A stretch of 64,000 nucleotides of DNA, from positions 13,265,219-13,329,218 of the forward strand of contig AP025075.1 in the NCBI GenBank assembly GCA_036186865.1, in the 5' to 3' direction. The notes beneath the pieces were generated by a model. The model searched no databases. It had not been told where the DNA came from and saw only the letters and a program-made list of their open reading frames with translations. The stretch is from Eustoma russellianum. Its lineage: Eukaryota > Streptophyta > Magnoliopsida > Gentianales > Gentianaceae. Made by a program: the position numbers and the translations under genes. This document shows, piece by piece, positions 48,908-59,466 of the stretch; position 1 is the stretch's first letter, and the number at the start of each line of letters is the position of its first letter.

Positions 48908-49471
48908 AACCCACTATTAGTAGAGATCCTACAAACGAGGTTCAATGTGGTAAGAACAAGTCATGAAAGAATTTTATGTTGCACTATCTAAGTGTTCCTC
49001 CCTATGATGTTGTTGTTGATAGTGCTCACTGTAATGACTTAAGGGTGAGATTTTAAGAATCTCTTAATGAAAAATTCATAGCCATAATGTTGATGTTGTG
49101 AACAGTGCGCACTTGATGAATTTCACCTATATAAGCTTTGAAGTGGTGCCGCTTCCTGTGAGAGCCTGGAAAACTCTTTAGAGAGCTTACGAAACCCGAG
49201 ATAGGTGCATGGCCGATATCGCACCAAAACCGCGAACTTGAAGAAGTAGATAATGATATGTCTTCTTGTTGTTCATATAAACAATAGTGGGGCAAGATTC
49301 AAGACGAAGTTCATCTTACTTCCGTTTATATAACTCAAGTTGTACTACCGGCGATTCAAGACCACAAGTCATCGTATCCATTATGTGTCATTATCTTCGA
49401 TTGATAATGGAGAGGTTAGTTGTTTAACGTTATGAAGTTGTTTTTATATAAGTTTGGATCATATGGGGGAT

Positions 49472-50120
49472 TGTTGGAAAAGTACGTTAAAGTACTTTGT
49501 CATGTGCTCCAAACTTATATAGAACATATTTAAGGTTGTTTAGGAGATTGATATGATGTTTGGAACACGTCTAACTTGAAATAGGTCACTTAGATCGATC
49601 CATGTTTAGACTGGATCGAACCAAGTGAAAGTTGGAATAAAGTTGAGTGTTCTAGAGGACTTCGATCGATCCATGTAAGGAACATCAATCGATCGATCGA
49701 TGTGATCGATCGATGTAAGGCAGAATGAAAGCTGAAGGTTCTGTCCGACTCCGATCGATCACATCGATCGACCGAAGTGACATCGATCGATCGATGTGCC
49801 AACGGACAGAACTTTTCACTTTGAGTTGCAGCTTTTGGTCCAAGGATCATCTCCCTTCGCCTATGAACGGTAATCAAAGGCCATAACTGGTAGACAAACT
49901 GCTGAATTGAGTTTCATACATGGTTTTTATCACAATCCAAGGTCTATATATAGTGGATCTTGCTATCTTCAACGATATATAACATTTTTGCAAAATCTTA
50001 AAGAATTTCAGCATTCTTCTTCTACCTCTCTCCATTGTCTTTCTCTTCTACAACAAATTCAATCTTCTCCAATAGTAAAGGAAAAGAAGAAAGCCGTTAT
50101 ATCTTGGGAAGCATTGGTCT
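49472..50120 (+). repeat. 3' LTR of C2, truncated
   Basis: It matches the 5' LTR from TGTTGGAAAAGTACG to GCATTGGTCT, where G2 starts. Relative to the 5' LTR it lacks part of the palindrome region (near 49690-49705). The palindrome cluster is at 49659-49798. Confidence 0.9.
49659..49798 (+). repeat. palindrome cluster in the C2 3' LTR
   Basis: It includes ATCGATCGATCGATGT near 49688 and CATCGATCGATCGATG near 49780, with variants between them. It is shorter than in the 5' LTR, as if a repeat-mediated deletion had occurred. Confidence 0.9.
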
Positions 50121-50922
50121 TGTTATGCCCCGCACCCTCCGGAACGTAGTTAAGTGAGAGAAGAAATTTTAAGAAATTAATAACCTATAAAGTATCAATT
50201 AATTTGAATTAAATATTAGAATTAAGAATTAAAGAAAAAGGAATTAATTAAAATACAATTTAGAAATTCCAGTCTTTCCATTCCCCATAATAAAAACTGA
50301 CAAAGCGTAAGTTTCCTCATTTCTCACAAAAAAATCGACCTCCCCTCTTCCCCCAGCCATAGTCGACTTTTGCAAGTGCTAAGTGAGGAAGACAACCTTC
50401 CGGAATCGATCCAACCTCCATTCGTTTATCAATCCGAGTATCGGTAACCAAAGGCAAGTAATCATCTTATAAGTTCCTACGATTTGTGAAGAAAAAGGCC
50501 CTACTTTGGTTTCAAATTTGGATCACCTTGCAGTATTCTATCCTTGTCTATCTTTTGTGAATTATGTGCAATTTCTGTGTTTTGGTTTCGTTGTTTTGGC
50601 CATCGTATATTGAAAATCTAATTTGATGTTGGTGGATATGTGAATTCCTGCAAATCCCAACCCTTGAATTTCCCTTTTCGTGCAATTTTGTTGCTTTATA
50701 GAGTTTGAAGGTGAAAGGTGGTATCTTTGAATTGATAGGGTTGAAATCCTTGAGTTCTAGGCTTGAATCTTTGTTATGTATGTGCGTAGTGTTCCATTTG
50801 TAGTTTAAGAATGAGATGATAGCAGGGATTAGGCTTGGAATGGTTGGGATGAAGATTGAGAACGATGGAAGTTTTAGTTCTGCAGTTTCTGCAGAAATCG
50901 CAAAGAAATTTTCGGGATCGTA

Positions 50923-51162
50923 GACATCGATCGATCGATGTCATCGACTGATGTACATCGATCGATTAATGTAGGGATAGGGGGAGAGACTGATGTGAGA
51001 CAGAAAGTATTCTGACGGACTTCGATCGATCGATGTGAGGGTATGAAGTCACATCGATCGATTGATGTGGGTTGAGGGATCGACTGAAGTGAGGCAGAAA
51101 GTATTCTGACTGACTTCGATCGATCGATGTCAGGGTATAATGTGACATCGACCGATCGATGT
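50923..51162 (+). repeat. palindrome cluster in the G2 5' LTR
   Basis: It opens with CATCGATCGATCGATG and holds about six related motifs, several with CTTCGATCGATCGATG at one side. The matching cluster in the 3' LTR is at 58192-58426. Confidence 0.92.
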
Positions 51163-51598
51163 AGGGTATGATGTTATACAGTTTTGTGGAAAAATAGAAG
51201 AAGGAAAAGGGAAGCTAAAGGACCAATTGGGGACACTAGAGACTTCTTAGGACCTGATTAAGGCTAGTGTAAGTCTTGGGAACGTGACCTAAGATGGTGA
51301 ATCAACGGTGAGGACTTTGTGAGGTATTTTAAATTGGACTTCAGTGTGAATGGTCTATGGGGTTAAGAGTGAATGCTTGAGGCGTCGATAAGGTTCAAAT
51401 GGAGCGTGTGAGGGAGTCTACTTCATTCCTTTGTATCCGTAGTATGAATGTTTATGTGAGGTAGACCTAAGTATGTAGTGATACGCTTGAAGGTGTGAAT
51501 CAGATGAGCCTCGAGTGATTGAATGTTATGTTGGATATGCATATTTGCATCATGGCACTTGCATTTGCATCATGTTTTGATAAGAGTTGTGTCTTGGC

Positions 51599-51799
51599 AC
51601 AGGGTATAAAGTTTTGTGAAATGAGTTATGGTGTGTTACAGGGTATAAAGACAAGTTGTAACCACTACAGGATATAAAGTGAGCTGTAATGTGACATAGG
51701 GTATAAAGACAAGCTGTGGAACATTACAGGGTATAAAGTTCAGCTGTGATGTGTCACAGGGTATAAAGACAAGTTGTGGCCCATCACAGGGTATAAAGT
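51599..51799 (+). repeat. TATAAAG tandem repeat in the G2 5' LTR
   Basis: CAGGGTATAAAG and close variants occur seven times, about 30 bp apart, with alternating spacers (GACAAGTTGT and a TGAGCTGTAATG type), so the repeat is close to a 60-bp dimer. Each has a TATA-box-like core. On the minus strand this gives a spurious repetitive peptide. Confidence 0.92.
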
Positions 51800-52153
51800 T
51801 ATATGAACGGACATTGTGACATACATTGCACAGTTTTGAAAGGTATTGCATAAGCATTTGTGATTGTGTAGTGTAGAGTATTCTTTGAAACGTCATGCAT
51901 CATATGTTTCGTTCCGGTATTGAATGATATGCAAGTGAATCATTGTTTATTTGTTGTTACTTGTTCTTTTCTTTCGTTATGCAAGTAAATTGGAAGTTTG
52001 TAATAACTCAGGACATGTGCCTATTCCCCTTGGTACTATTAATCACTCATGTCTTGCCATGTGATGATCCCGTATGTCTTATAAGCGGGTTACTTGCTAG
52101 TGTTTTCGCTAAGGATTCTACCCTGTTGTTTTGCAGATGACCCTGAATATGAT

Positions 52154-52201
52154 ATGATTTTCATAGAGGACGACGGCGAGTGGGCTGAATGGGATGCTTA
52201 G
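52154..52201 (+). CDS. 15-codon micro-ORF behind an acceptor-like site, G2 5' LTR
   Basis: ATG ATT TTC ... TAG encodes MIFIEDDGEWAEWDA. It lies 17 bases after TGTTGTTTTGCAG (AG at 52135-52136). The open frame extends back to the AG. The same length and nearly the same peptide occur in the two other complete LTRs (59419-59466, 61606-61653). Whether it is translated is unknown. Confidence 0.4.
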   Translation: MIFIEDDGEWAEWDA

Positions 52202-52481
52202 AGTTCATACTGAGAATTGTTCTAGACTTCTATTGGTTATTTCCAATATCTTTCATTCATTTGAGAATTAGATGGCTGCGATCATAAACCGTTTCGATTA
52301 CTTATGTTTTGGGGAACATATATTTGATTGATTTAGATTTTAATTTATAAGTGTCTCTGCGCTTATTTCTCTTACATCAATGATGATGTGTATGTGAGAG
52401 TAATAACGTCTGTTAGTCCTCTCAGTAGGCTACGACGGGTGCATCGGTTCAGGTCTGCTGTCCGGGCCGGGGCGCTACAGG

Positions 52482-52494
52482 TGGTATCAGAGCC
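52482..52494 (+). other. primer binding site of G2 (initiator tRNA-Met)
   Basis: TGGTATCAGAGCC lies two bases after the 5' LTR. This is the standard plant initiator tRNA-Met site and fixes the LTR boundary at 52479. Confidence 0.93.
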
Positions 52495-52764
52495 TAGGCT
52501 TCAAATCTACCTCGAAGACCTAGGTTGTGTCATATAGAGTCTTAAGATATGATTTTGACCTTAAGTTGATCCATAGGTCTAAGTACTTGATCTTAGATAT
52601 AAGATGAATTGGGTTGGGTCTGTGCGAGTGCGATATAACTTAATTAAAGACTAGACTATTTATTTTTCCTTAACGTATGCAAGTTCGATCCGTGCAACAC
52701 GTATGAGCTTTCAGTATTATCTTTTGAATTGCTGAATGTTGATAAGTGCTGACCTTGCAGAAAG

Positions 52765-53850
52765 ATGCCTCCCAAAAGAGAAAACCCGGGTAATGGTGGC
52801 AACGGGATTGAAAATCCACAGCCACCACAGATGGTCATGCCTCAGGCCCTAATGGATGCTATAACGGTGATTGCACAGAGTGTTGCTCAGCAGCAACAGC
52901 AGCCTCCTCCTCCGCCACCACCTCAGCACGATATACGGTATTACATTGGGGAAATACGGAAGATGCATGCCCCCATCTTTGAAGGGACCACTGAACCAAA
53001 GGTGGCCGAGTTCTGGTTGGAAGAAGTTGAAAAGTGCTTCAGGCTGGTGCAGGTGCCTGAAGAGCATAAAGTAGATATGGCCACGCCTTTGTTGAGTGGC
53101 TGAGCTAACGCTTGGTGGAATGGTATTCTTCCAAAGATGACTCCCCTATCTTGTGGAGATAATTTGTTGAGGCTTACAAGGATTACTATGTACCTGAGAC
53201 TGCTATCCTGGAGAAGATGAGGCAGTTTGATAAACTGGAGCAAGACAGGATGTCTATTTCCGACTATGCTGACAGATTCCATGCCTTGGGAAAATTCACA
53301 CCCATGGTATTAGAAAATAACGGGATGAAGATGCTCAAGTTTGAGCAAGGTTTGAACCCCCCCATTCGTACAGTTATAGCGGGGTCTAGTCTGAAAACTT
53401 TTGCTGAAATGTTGGATGCTTGTTACCGCGTGGAGAGTGATATATGCAGGTCTCAGCCTAGAGAGGCTCGTGACGACACAAGCAAGAGGCTGAGAGATGA
53501 TAGGAGTGGAGGTAGACCCAGACGTTGGGTCAAAATTCCTAGAAGAGGCCAGACGAGACAGTTTCAGTGGACACCGCAGTAGAGTCAGCCTGATCGACAG
53601 GCGACAGGTGTGTGTCCCCATTGCCAGAAAAATCATGTAGGAGAGTGTTGAAAGAAGACGGGAGCGTGCTTTAAGTGTGGTAACACTGACCACAGAATCA
53701 GGGATTGTCCCGAGTGGAAGCAGAGACCACAGGGAGACGCCGGGCCATCACAGCAACAGAGAGCTAGGCCCAAAACCAATGCCAGAGTTCATGTCATGAC
53801 GGATGCCGAGGTGCAGGAGAACACCGATGTCGTGACAGATATGACTTAAG
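52765..53850 (+). pseudogene. G2 gag with zinc knuckle
   Basis: The ATG at 52765 opens MPPKRENPGNGG, with a Gln/Pro-rich stretch near 52876-52926, then retrotransposon-gag residues FEGTTEPKVAEFWLEEVEKC. TGA at 53101-53103 and a frameshift break it. The second half (53217-53582) reads MRQFDKLEQDRMSISDYADR, with TAG at 53580. Cys-rich region CPHCQKNHVGEC and CFKCGNTDHRIRDC near 53613-53711 form the nucleic-acid-binding knuckle, with a TGA for Trp between them. Gag would build the particle. Confidence 0.88.
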
Positions 53851-53883
53851 TTAAATTTCAGTTGTTTAAGTTGGAATTAAAAT

Positions 53884-54306
53884 TTGCTTTACGTGAGATT
53901 TTCTATGCTATGTTCTTCGTTGATAGGTGCTATCCTAGTAAATAAAATGCCTGCAAACGTGTTGTTTGATAGTGATGCAAGTCATTCGTTTATATCTATG
54001 AAATTCACCAAAAGACTTGATTGTCTATCCGAGTGGCTTGAGACCCCATTCAGAGTGCAGGTAGCTCGTGATCAAGTACTGGTTTCTTATCATCAATACA
54101 AAGATTGTGAGTTGGAATTGGATGAGAAGGTGTTTTCTGCTACACTAGTCCCAAATTTGATGTGACTTTGGGCATGGACTGGTTGACAAAGTATCATGCT
54201 AATATCGACTGCAGACTTAAGCAAGTAACCATTAAGGATCCCAAGATGAATGAAGTAACGGTCCAAGGAAATGTTAAGCTGACAAAGGCCCAAAGAAAAT
54301 TTACCT
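53884..54306 (+). pseudogene. G2 aspartic protease with altered active site
   Basis: The frame reads NKMPANVLFDSDASHSFISM. The catalytic triplet at 53968-53976 is Asp-Ser-Asp, where the family has Asp-Ser-Gly, so the protease should be inactive. A frameshift near 54162 follows the VPNLMDVTLG-type block; GMDWLTKYHANIDC is readable after it near 54173. Confidence 0.8.
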
Positions 54307-54331
54307 GACTGCGGTTAAAGCTTTCAAGGCT

Positions 54332-55433
54332 TTGCAAAAGGGAGTGGAGGGATTTATGGTATATGCTATGGATGCTAAGAAAGAAATTCCCCCCATTGAT
54401 CAGATCCCGGTGATCAACGAATTCAAAGACGTATTTTCAGATGATTTACCTGGAGTACCCTCATCAAGAGAAGTGGAGTTTGAAATTAATTTGATCCCAG
54501 GAGCTGAGCCTATATCTTAGGCACCTTACAGGATGGCCCCAACTGAACTTAAGGAGTTAAAGGGTCAACTACAGGAGTTGTTAGACAAGAAGTTAATCTG
54601 ACCCAGTGTGTCGCTTTGGGGAGCCCCTGTTTTATTTGTCAAGAAGAAAGACGGCAGTTTGAGATTATGTATAGATTACAGAGAGCTGAACAAGATAACC
54701 ATCAAGAATAAATACTCACTGCCAAGGACTGAGGACTTATTTGATCAATTGAAGGGTGTCCGATTGTTCTCGAAGATCGACCTTCGTCAGGGGTACCATC
54801 AGTTATTCGTGAAAGCAAGTGATGTTCCTAAAACCGCTTTCCGTACTCGATATGGGCATTATGAATTTTTGGTGATGCCTTTTGGACTGACTAATGCCCC
54901 AGCAGCTTTTATGGATTTAATGAACACCGTGTTCCAAGAGCAGCTAGATCGGTTTGTGGTGGTGTTCATTGATGACATTTTGGTATACTCCCCTGATGAG
55001 CAGTCCCATGCGGAGCATTTGAGAGTAGTGTTGGAGATTTTGAGACATCAGAAGTTGTATGCCAAATTCAGCAAGTGTGAATTTTGGCTAAGGAGCGTGA
55101 CCTTTCTTGGGCACGTGATTTCTGAGGATGGAATTTCGGTGGACCCTAAGAAGGTTGAAGTCATTACTGAATGGCCAAGACCTACGAACGTAACGGAAGT
55201 CAGAAGTTTCCTAGGCCTAGCAGTCTACTATAGGAAGTTCGTTGAAGGATTTTCGACAATTGCAGTTCCACTAAGCCGACTTACCCAGAAGAAAACTAAG
55301 TTTGTTTGAAATGCAGAATGCGAGCAGAGCTTCTCCGAGCTCAAGAAGAGGTTGACCACGGCCCCGGTGTTGGCACAACCCTCCGGCACCAATGGTTTTG
55401 TGATCTATAGTGATGCGTCCAAGAAAGGACTAG
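54332..55433 (+). pseudogene. G2 reverse transcriptase and first RNase H exon
   Basis: One frame, broken only by stops at 54518 (TAG), 54599 (TGA) and 55307 (TGA, family Trp), contains DVFSDDLPGVPSSREVEFEI, GAPVLFVKKKDGSLRLCIDY, KIDLRQGYHQ, MPFGLTNAPAAFM and the catalytic FIDDILVYS at 54965. RNase H begins with YSDASKKGLG near 55408 and stops at the intron donor at 55433/55434. Confidence 0.92.
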
Positions 55434-55498
55434 GTATGTATATAGTTACAATTGTTGTATGTATATATATCAGACGAGAATTAACTTTCTGTTTGTAG
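55434..55498 (+). other. 65-nt GT-AG intron inside G2 RNase H
   Basis: The stretch starts GTATGTATAT and ends TTTGTAG, is AT-rich, and has TTAAC 14-18 bases before the acceptor as a branch-point candidate. Upstream the frame ends in GLG and downstream resumes with CVLMQ, the continuous family sequence. Its length is not a multiple of three, so only removal joins the frames. Read through, the unspliced RNA meets TAG at the acceptor itself. G1 has the same intron end at 1-66. Confidence 0.85.
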
Positions 55499-57342
55499 GT
55501 TGTGTCCTGATGCAAAACGAATGAGTTATTTCTTACGCTTCGAGACAGTTGAAACCATATGAACAGAATTACCCGACGTGTGACTTGGAGCTCGCAGCAG
55601 TAGTATTCGCTCTTAAGATTTGGAGATACTATTTATATGGAGAAAAGTGTGCAGTGTTCACAGATCATAAGAGTCTGAAGTACTTATTTTCGCAGAAAGA
55701 GCTGAATATGAGACAAAGGAGATGGTTGGAATTACTTAAGGATTATGACCTAACCATCAACTATCATCCTGGGAAAGCCGACATAGTGGCAGACGCGTTG
55801 AGCAGAAAGTCTAGCCATGCTAGACAGTCTCCTTTGGAGCAAGAGATTGAAGAGTTTGGTCTCGATGTTGTAGACTCAGTGGCGAATGTCCTTACCGCCT
55901 TATCTATAAGCCCGGATTTGGTAGAAAGAATCAAAGAAGCTCAGTATGACGATATGGCACTGAAGGAAATCCGTGACAAATTGAGCATGGGTCCCGTAAG
56001 AGATTTTCAGTTGAGAGAAGATGAAAGTCTATGGTTTCAGAACCGGCTATGCGTGCCAGACAATGGAGAGCTTCGAAGGGAATTGTTGAGTTAAGCTCAT
56101 AACTCGAGGTTGTCTATCTACCCTGGAAGCACTAAAATGTATAAGGACCTCAAAAGGAATTATTGGTGGATAGGGATGAAGAGAAATATTGCAGAATATG
56201 TTGAGAGATGTCTGGTGTGTCAGCAAGTCAAAGCGGAGCATCAGCGACCCGGCGGCTTGATGATGCCACTGGAGATCCCAGAATGAAAGTGTGAACATGT
56301 GACAATGGACTTCGTGATGGGGTTGCCCAAAACCAGAAGTGGGAATGAGATGATTTGGGTGATTGTCGATCGCTTGACAAAGACAGCGCATTTCATCGCT
56401 ATGCCGAATGGTACTTCTTATGAGAAATTGGCCAACACCTATATGGATAACATTGTAAGTTTGCATGGAGTTCCCATCAGTATTGTGTCGGACCGTGATC
56501 CCAGATTCACTTCTAAGTTCTGGATGGCTTTCCAGAAAGCTATGGGCACTGAACTAAGGATGAGCACAGCTTATCACCCTCAGACGGATGGACAGTCTTA
56601 GAGGACCATTCAAACCTTGGAGGATATGCTGAGAGCATGCGCGTTGGATTTTAAAGGGAACTAGGATAGTATGTTGAAACTGATGGAATTCTCATACAAC
56701 AATAGTCACCACAGTTCTATTGGTATGGCACCGTTTGAGACTCTTTACGGATGAAAATGCAGATCCCCGGTTTGTTAGGACGAAGTTGGGGAAAGGATGA
56801 TCACTGCACCAGAGTTGATTGAACAGACTATTGAGAAGGTGAAGATTATAAGAGAGGGACTAAAGGTGGCACAAGATCGCAATAAAAGTTGGGCGGATTC
56901 TAAAAGACGGCCCTTGGAGTTCGAGGAAGGTGAAAAGGTTTACCTACGAGTTTCACCCACTAAGGGAGTTGCGAGATTCAGGATGAACGGCAAGTTAAGC
57001 CCTCGGTATATTGGTCCATACGATGTACTTGGCAAGGTTGGAGAAAGAGCATACCGACTAGCATTGCCTCCGATTTTGTCGCAAGTCCACAATGTGTTTC
57101 ATGTTTCTCAACTGAGGAAATACGTGCCGGATCCAAATCATATTCTTGAGGCTCAACCGTTAGAAGTTAAAGATGATGCCACATATGAAGAGTACCCTAT
57201 GAAGATCGTAGACAGGAAAGAACAAGTTCTACAAACGTGTGATTCCGTATGTCAAAATTCAATGGAGTAACCATACGGAGCGCAAAGCCACGTGGGAACT
57301 TGAGGAGCATATGAAAAAGTTGTATCCGCATCTCTTCCAATA
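55499..57342 (+). pseudogene. G2 RNase H remainder, integrase and chromodomain
   Basis: After the intron come the rest of RNase H (LKPYEQNYPTCDLELAAVVF), the zinc finger ending CLVCQQVKAEH near 56210, the integrase core (MDFVMGLPKTRSGNEM, SDRDPRFTSKFW) and a chromodomain ending at TAA 57340-57342. Stops occur at 55522 (TGA for Arg), 56092 (TAA), 56284 (TGA for Trp), 56599 (TAG), near 56662 (TAG for Trp), near 56752 (TGA) and near 56776 (TAG for Trp), with a frameshift near 57232. Many are G-to-A or C-to-T changes, as expected after cytosine methylation. Confidence 0.92.
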
Positions 57343-57373
57343 AGGTACATCAGTTTCGAGGACAAAACTTTTT

Positions 57374-57388
57374 GTAGGGGGAGGGGAA
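57374..57388 (+). other. polypurine tract of G2
   Basis: TAGGGGGAGGGGAA lies directly before the TG of the 3' LTR at 57389. It matches the position and composition of the tract in G1. Confidence 0.85.
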
Positions 57389-58191
57389 TGTTATGCCCCG
57401 CACCCTCCGGAACTTAGTTAAGTGAGAGAAGAAATTTTAAGAAATTAATAACCTATAAAGTATCAATTAATTTGAATTAAATATTAGAATTAAGAATTAA
57501 AGAAAAAGGAATTAATTTAAATACAATTTAGAAATTCAGTCTTGCCCTTCCCCATAATAAAAACTGACAAAGCGTCAGTTTCCTCATTTCTCATAGGAAA
57601 TGTCGACCTCCCCTCTTCCCCCAGCCATAGTCGACTTTTGCAAGCGCTAAGTGAGGAAGACAACCTTCCGGAATTGATCCAACCTCCATTCGTTTATCAA
57701 TCCGAGTATCGGTAATCAAAGGCAAGTAATCATCTTATAAGTTCCTACGATTTGTGAAGAAAAAGGCCCTACTTTGGTTTCAAATTTGGATCACCTTGCA
57801 GTATTCTATCCTTGTCTATCTTTTGTGAATTATATGCAGTTTCTATGTTTTGGTTTCGTTGTTTTGGTCATCGTATGTTGAAAATCTAATTTGATGTTGG
57901 TGGATATGTGAATTCCTGCAAATCCCAACCCTTGAATTTCCCTTTTCCTGCAATTTTGTTGCTTGATAGAGTTTGAAGGTGAAAGGTGGTATCTTTGAAT
58001 TGATAGGGTTGAAATCCTTGAGTTCTAGGCTTGAATATTTGTTATGTATGTGCGTTGTGTTCCATTTATAGTTTAAGAATGAGATGATAGCAGGAATTAG
58101 GCTTGGAATGGTTGGGATGAAGATTGGGAACGATGGAAGTTTTAGTTCTGCAGTTTCTGCAGAAATCGCAAAGAAATTTTCTGGGATCGTA

Positions 58192-58426
58192 GACATCGAT
58201 CGATCGATGTCATCGACTGATGTACATCGATCAATGTAGGGATAGGGAGAGACTGATGTGAGACAGAAAGTATTCTGACGAACTTCGATCGATCGATGTG
58301 AGGGTATGAAGTAACATCGATCGATCGATGTGGGTTGAGGGATCGAATGAAGTAAGGTAGAAAGTATTCTGACTGACTTCGATCGATCGATGTCAGGGTA
58401 TGATGTGACATCGACCGATCGATGTA
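58192..58426 (+). repeat. palindrome cluster in the G2 3' LTR
   Basis: It is the counterpart of 50923-51162 with small changes, for example one motif shortened to CATCGATCAATG near 58225. Confidence 0.9.
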
Positions 58427-58861
58427 GGGTATGATGTTATACAGTTTTGTGGAAAAATAGAAGAAGGAAAAGGGAAGCTAGAGGACCAATTGGGGGACAC
58501 TAGAAACTTCTTAGGACCTGATTGAGGCTAGTGTAAGTCTTGGGAACGTGACCTAAGATGGTGAATCAACGGTGAGGACTTTGTGAGGTATTTTAAATTG
58601 GACTTCAGTGTGAATGGTCTATGGGGTTAAGAGTGAATGCTTGAGGCGTCGATAAGGTTCAAATGGAGCGTGTGAGGGAGTCTACTTCATTCCTTTGTAT
58701 CCGTAGTATGAATGTTTATGTGAGGTAGACCTAAGTATGTAGTGATACGCTTGAAGGTGTGAATGAGATGAGCCTCGAGTGATTGAATATTATGTTGGAT
58801 GTGCATATTTGCATCATGGCACTTGCATTTGCATCATGTTTTGATAAGAGTTGTGCCTTGG

Positions 58862-59063
58862 CACCGGGTATAAAGTTTTGTGAAATGAGTTGTGGTGTGT
58901 TACAGGGTATAAAGACAAGTTGTAACCACTACAGGGTATGAAGTGAGCTGTAATGTGACACATGGTATAAAGACAAGCTGTGAAACATTACAGGGTATAA
59001 AGTTCAACTGTGATGTGTCACAGGGTATAAAGACAAGATGTGGCCCATCACAGGGTATAAAGT
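58862..59063 (+). repeat. TATAAAG tandem repeat in the G2 3' LTR
   Basis: It has the same seven-fold pattern as in the 5' LTR, with one copy changed to GGTATGAAG near 58937. Confidence 0.9.
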
Positions 59064-59418
59064 TATATGACCGGACATTGTGACATACATTGCACTGTTT
59101 TGAAAGGTATTGCATAAGCATTTGTGATTGTGTAGTGTAGAGCATTCTTTGAAACGTCATGCATCATATGTTTCGTTCCGGTATTGAATGATATGCAAGT
59201 GAATCATTGTTTATTTGTTGTTACTTGTTCTTTTCTTTTGTTATGCAAGTAAATTGGAAGTTTGGAATAACTCAGGACATGTGCCCTATTCCCCTTCGTA
59301 CTATTAATCACTCATGTCTTGCCATGTGATGATCCCGTATGTCTTATAAGCGGGTTACTTGCTAGCATTTTTGCTAAGAATTCTACCCTGTTGTTTTGCA
59401 GATGAGCCCGAATATGAT

Positions 59419-59466
59419 ATGATTTTCATAGCAGACGACGGCGAGTGGGCTGAATGGGGTGGTTAG
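59419..59466 (+). CDS. micro-ORF, G2 3' LTR copy
   Basis: It encodes MIFIADDGEWAEWGG, the same length as the 5' LTR copy, again after TTTTGCAG. It differs by three residues. Confidence 0.35.
   Translation: MIFIADDGEWAEWGG

Larger units (their letters stand above)
44500..50120 (+). mobile_element. Ty1/copia element C2, 3' LTR truncated by G2
   Basis: The 5' LTR starts TGTTGGAAAAGTACG at 44500 and the 3' LTR starts identically at 49472. Between them are gag, protease, integrase and reverse transcriptase in copia order on the plus strand. The 3' LTR is cut at 50120, where gypsy G2 starts, and its remaining part is nowhere in the window. A 10-N gap (48898-48907) falls in RNase H. Several stops are present, so it is dead. 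Confidence 0.92.
50121..52479 (+). repeat. 5' LTR of G2
   Basis: It runs from TGTTATGCCCCGCACCC to GGGGCGCTACA, 2359 bp. In order it contains a TA-rich leader with CCATAATAAAAAC near 50286 (possible TATA box), CAAAGGCAAGTAATC near 50450, the palindrome cluster, the TATAAAG repeats, TTTTGCAG at 52136 with the micro-ORF, and the GGTTCAGG...GCGCTACA end shared by all family members. Confidence 0.93.

Noticed and set aside
51636..51896. Minus-strand frame with repeated Val-Phe-Ile-Pro-Cys, also at 58900 and 61108
   Set aside because: It is the reverse translation of the TATAAAG tandem repeat in the LTRs.
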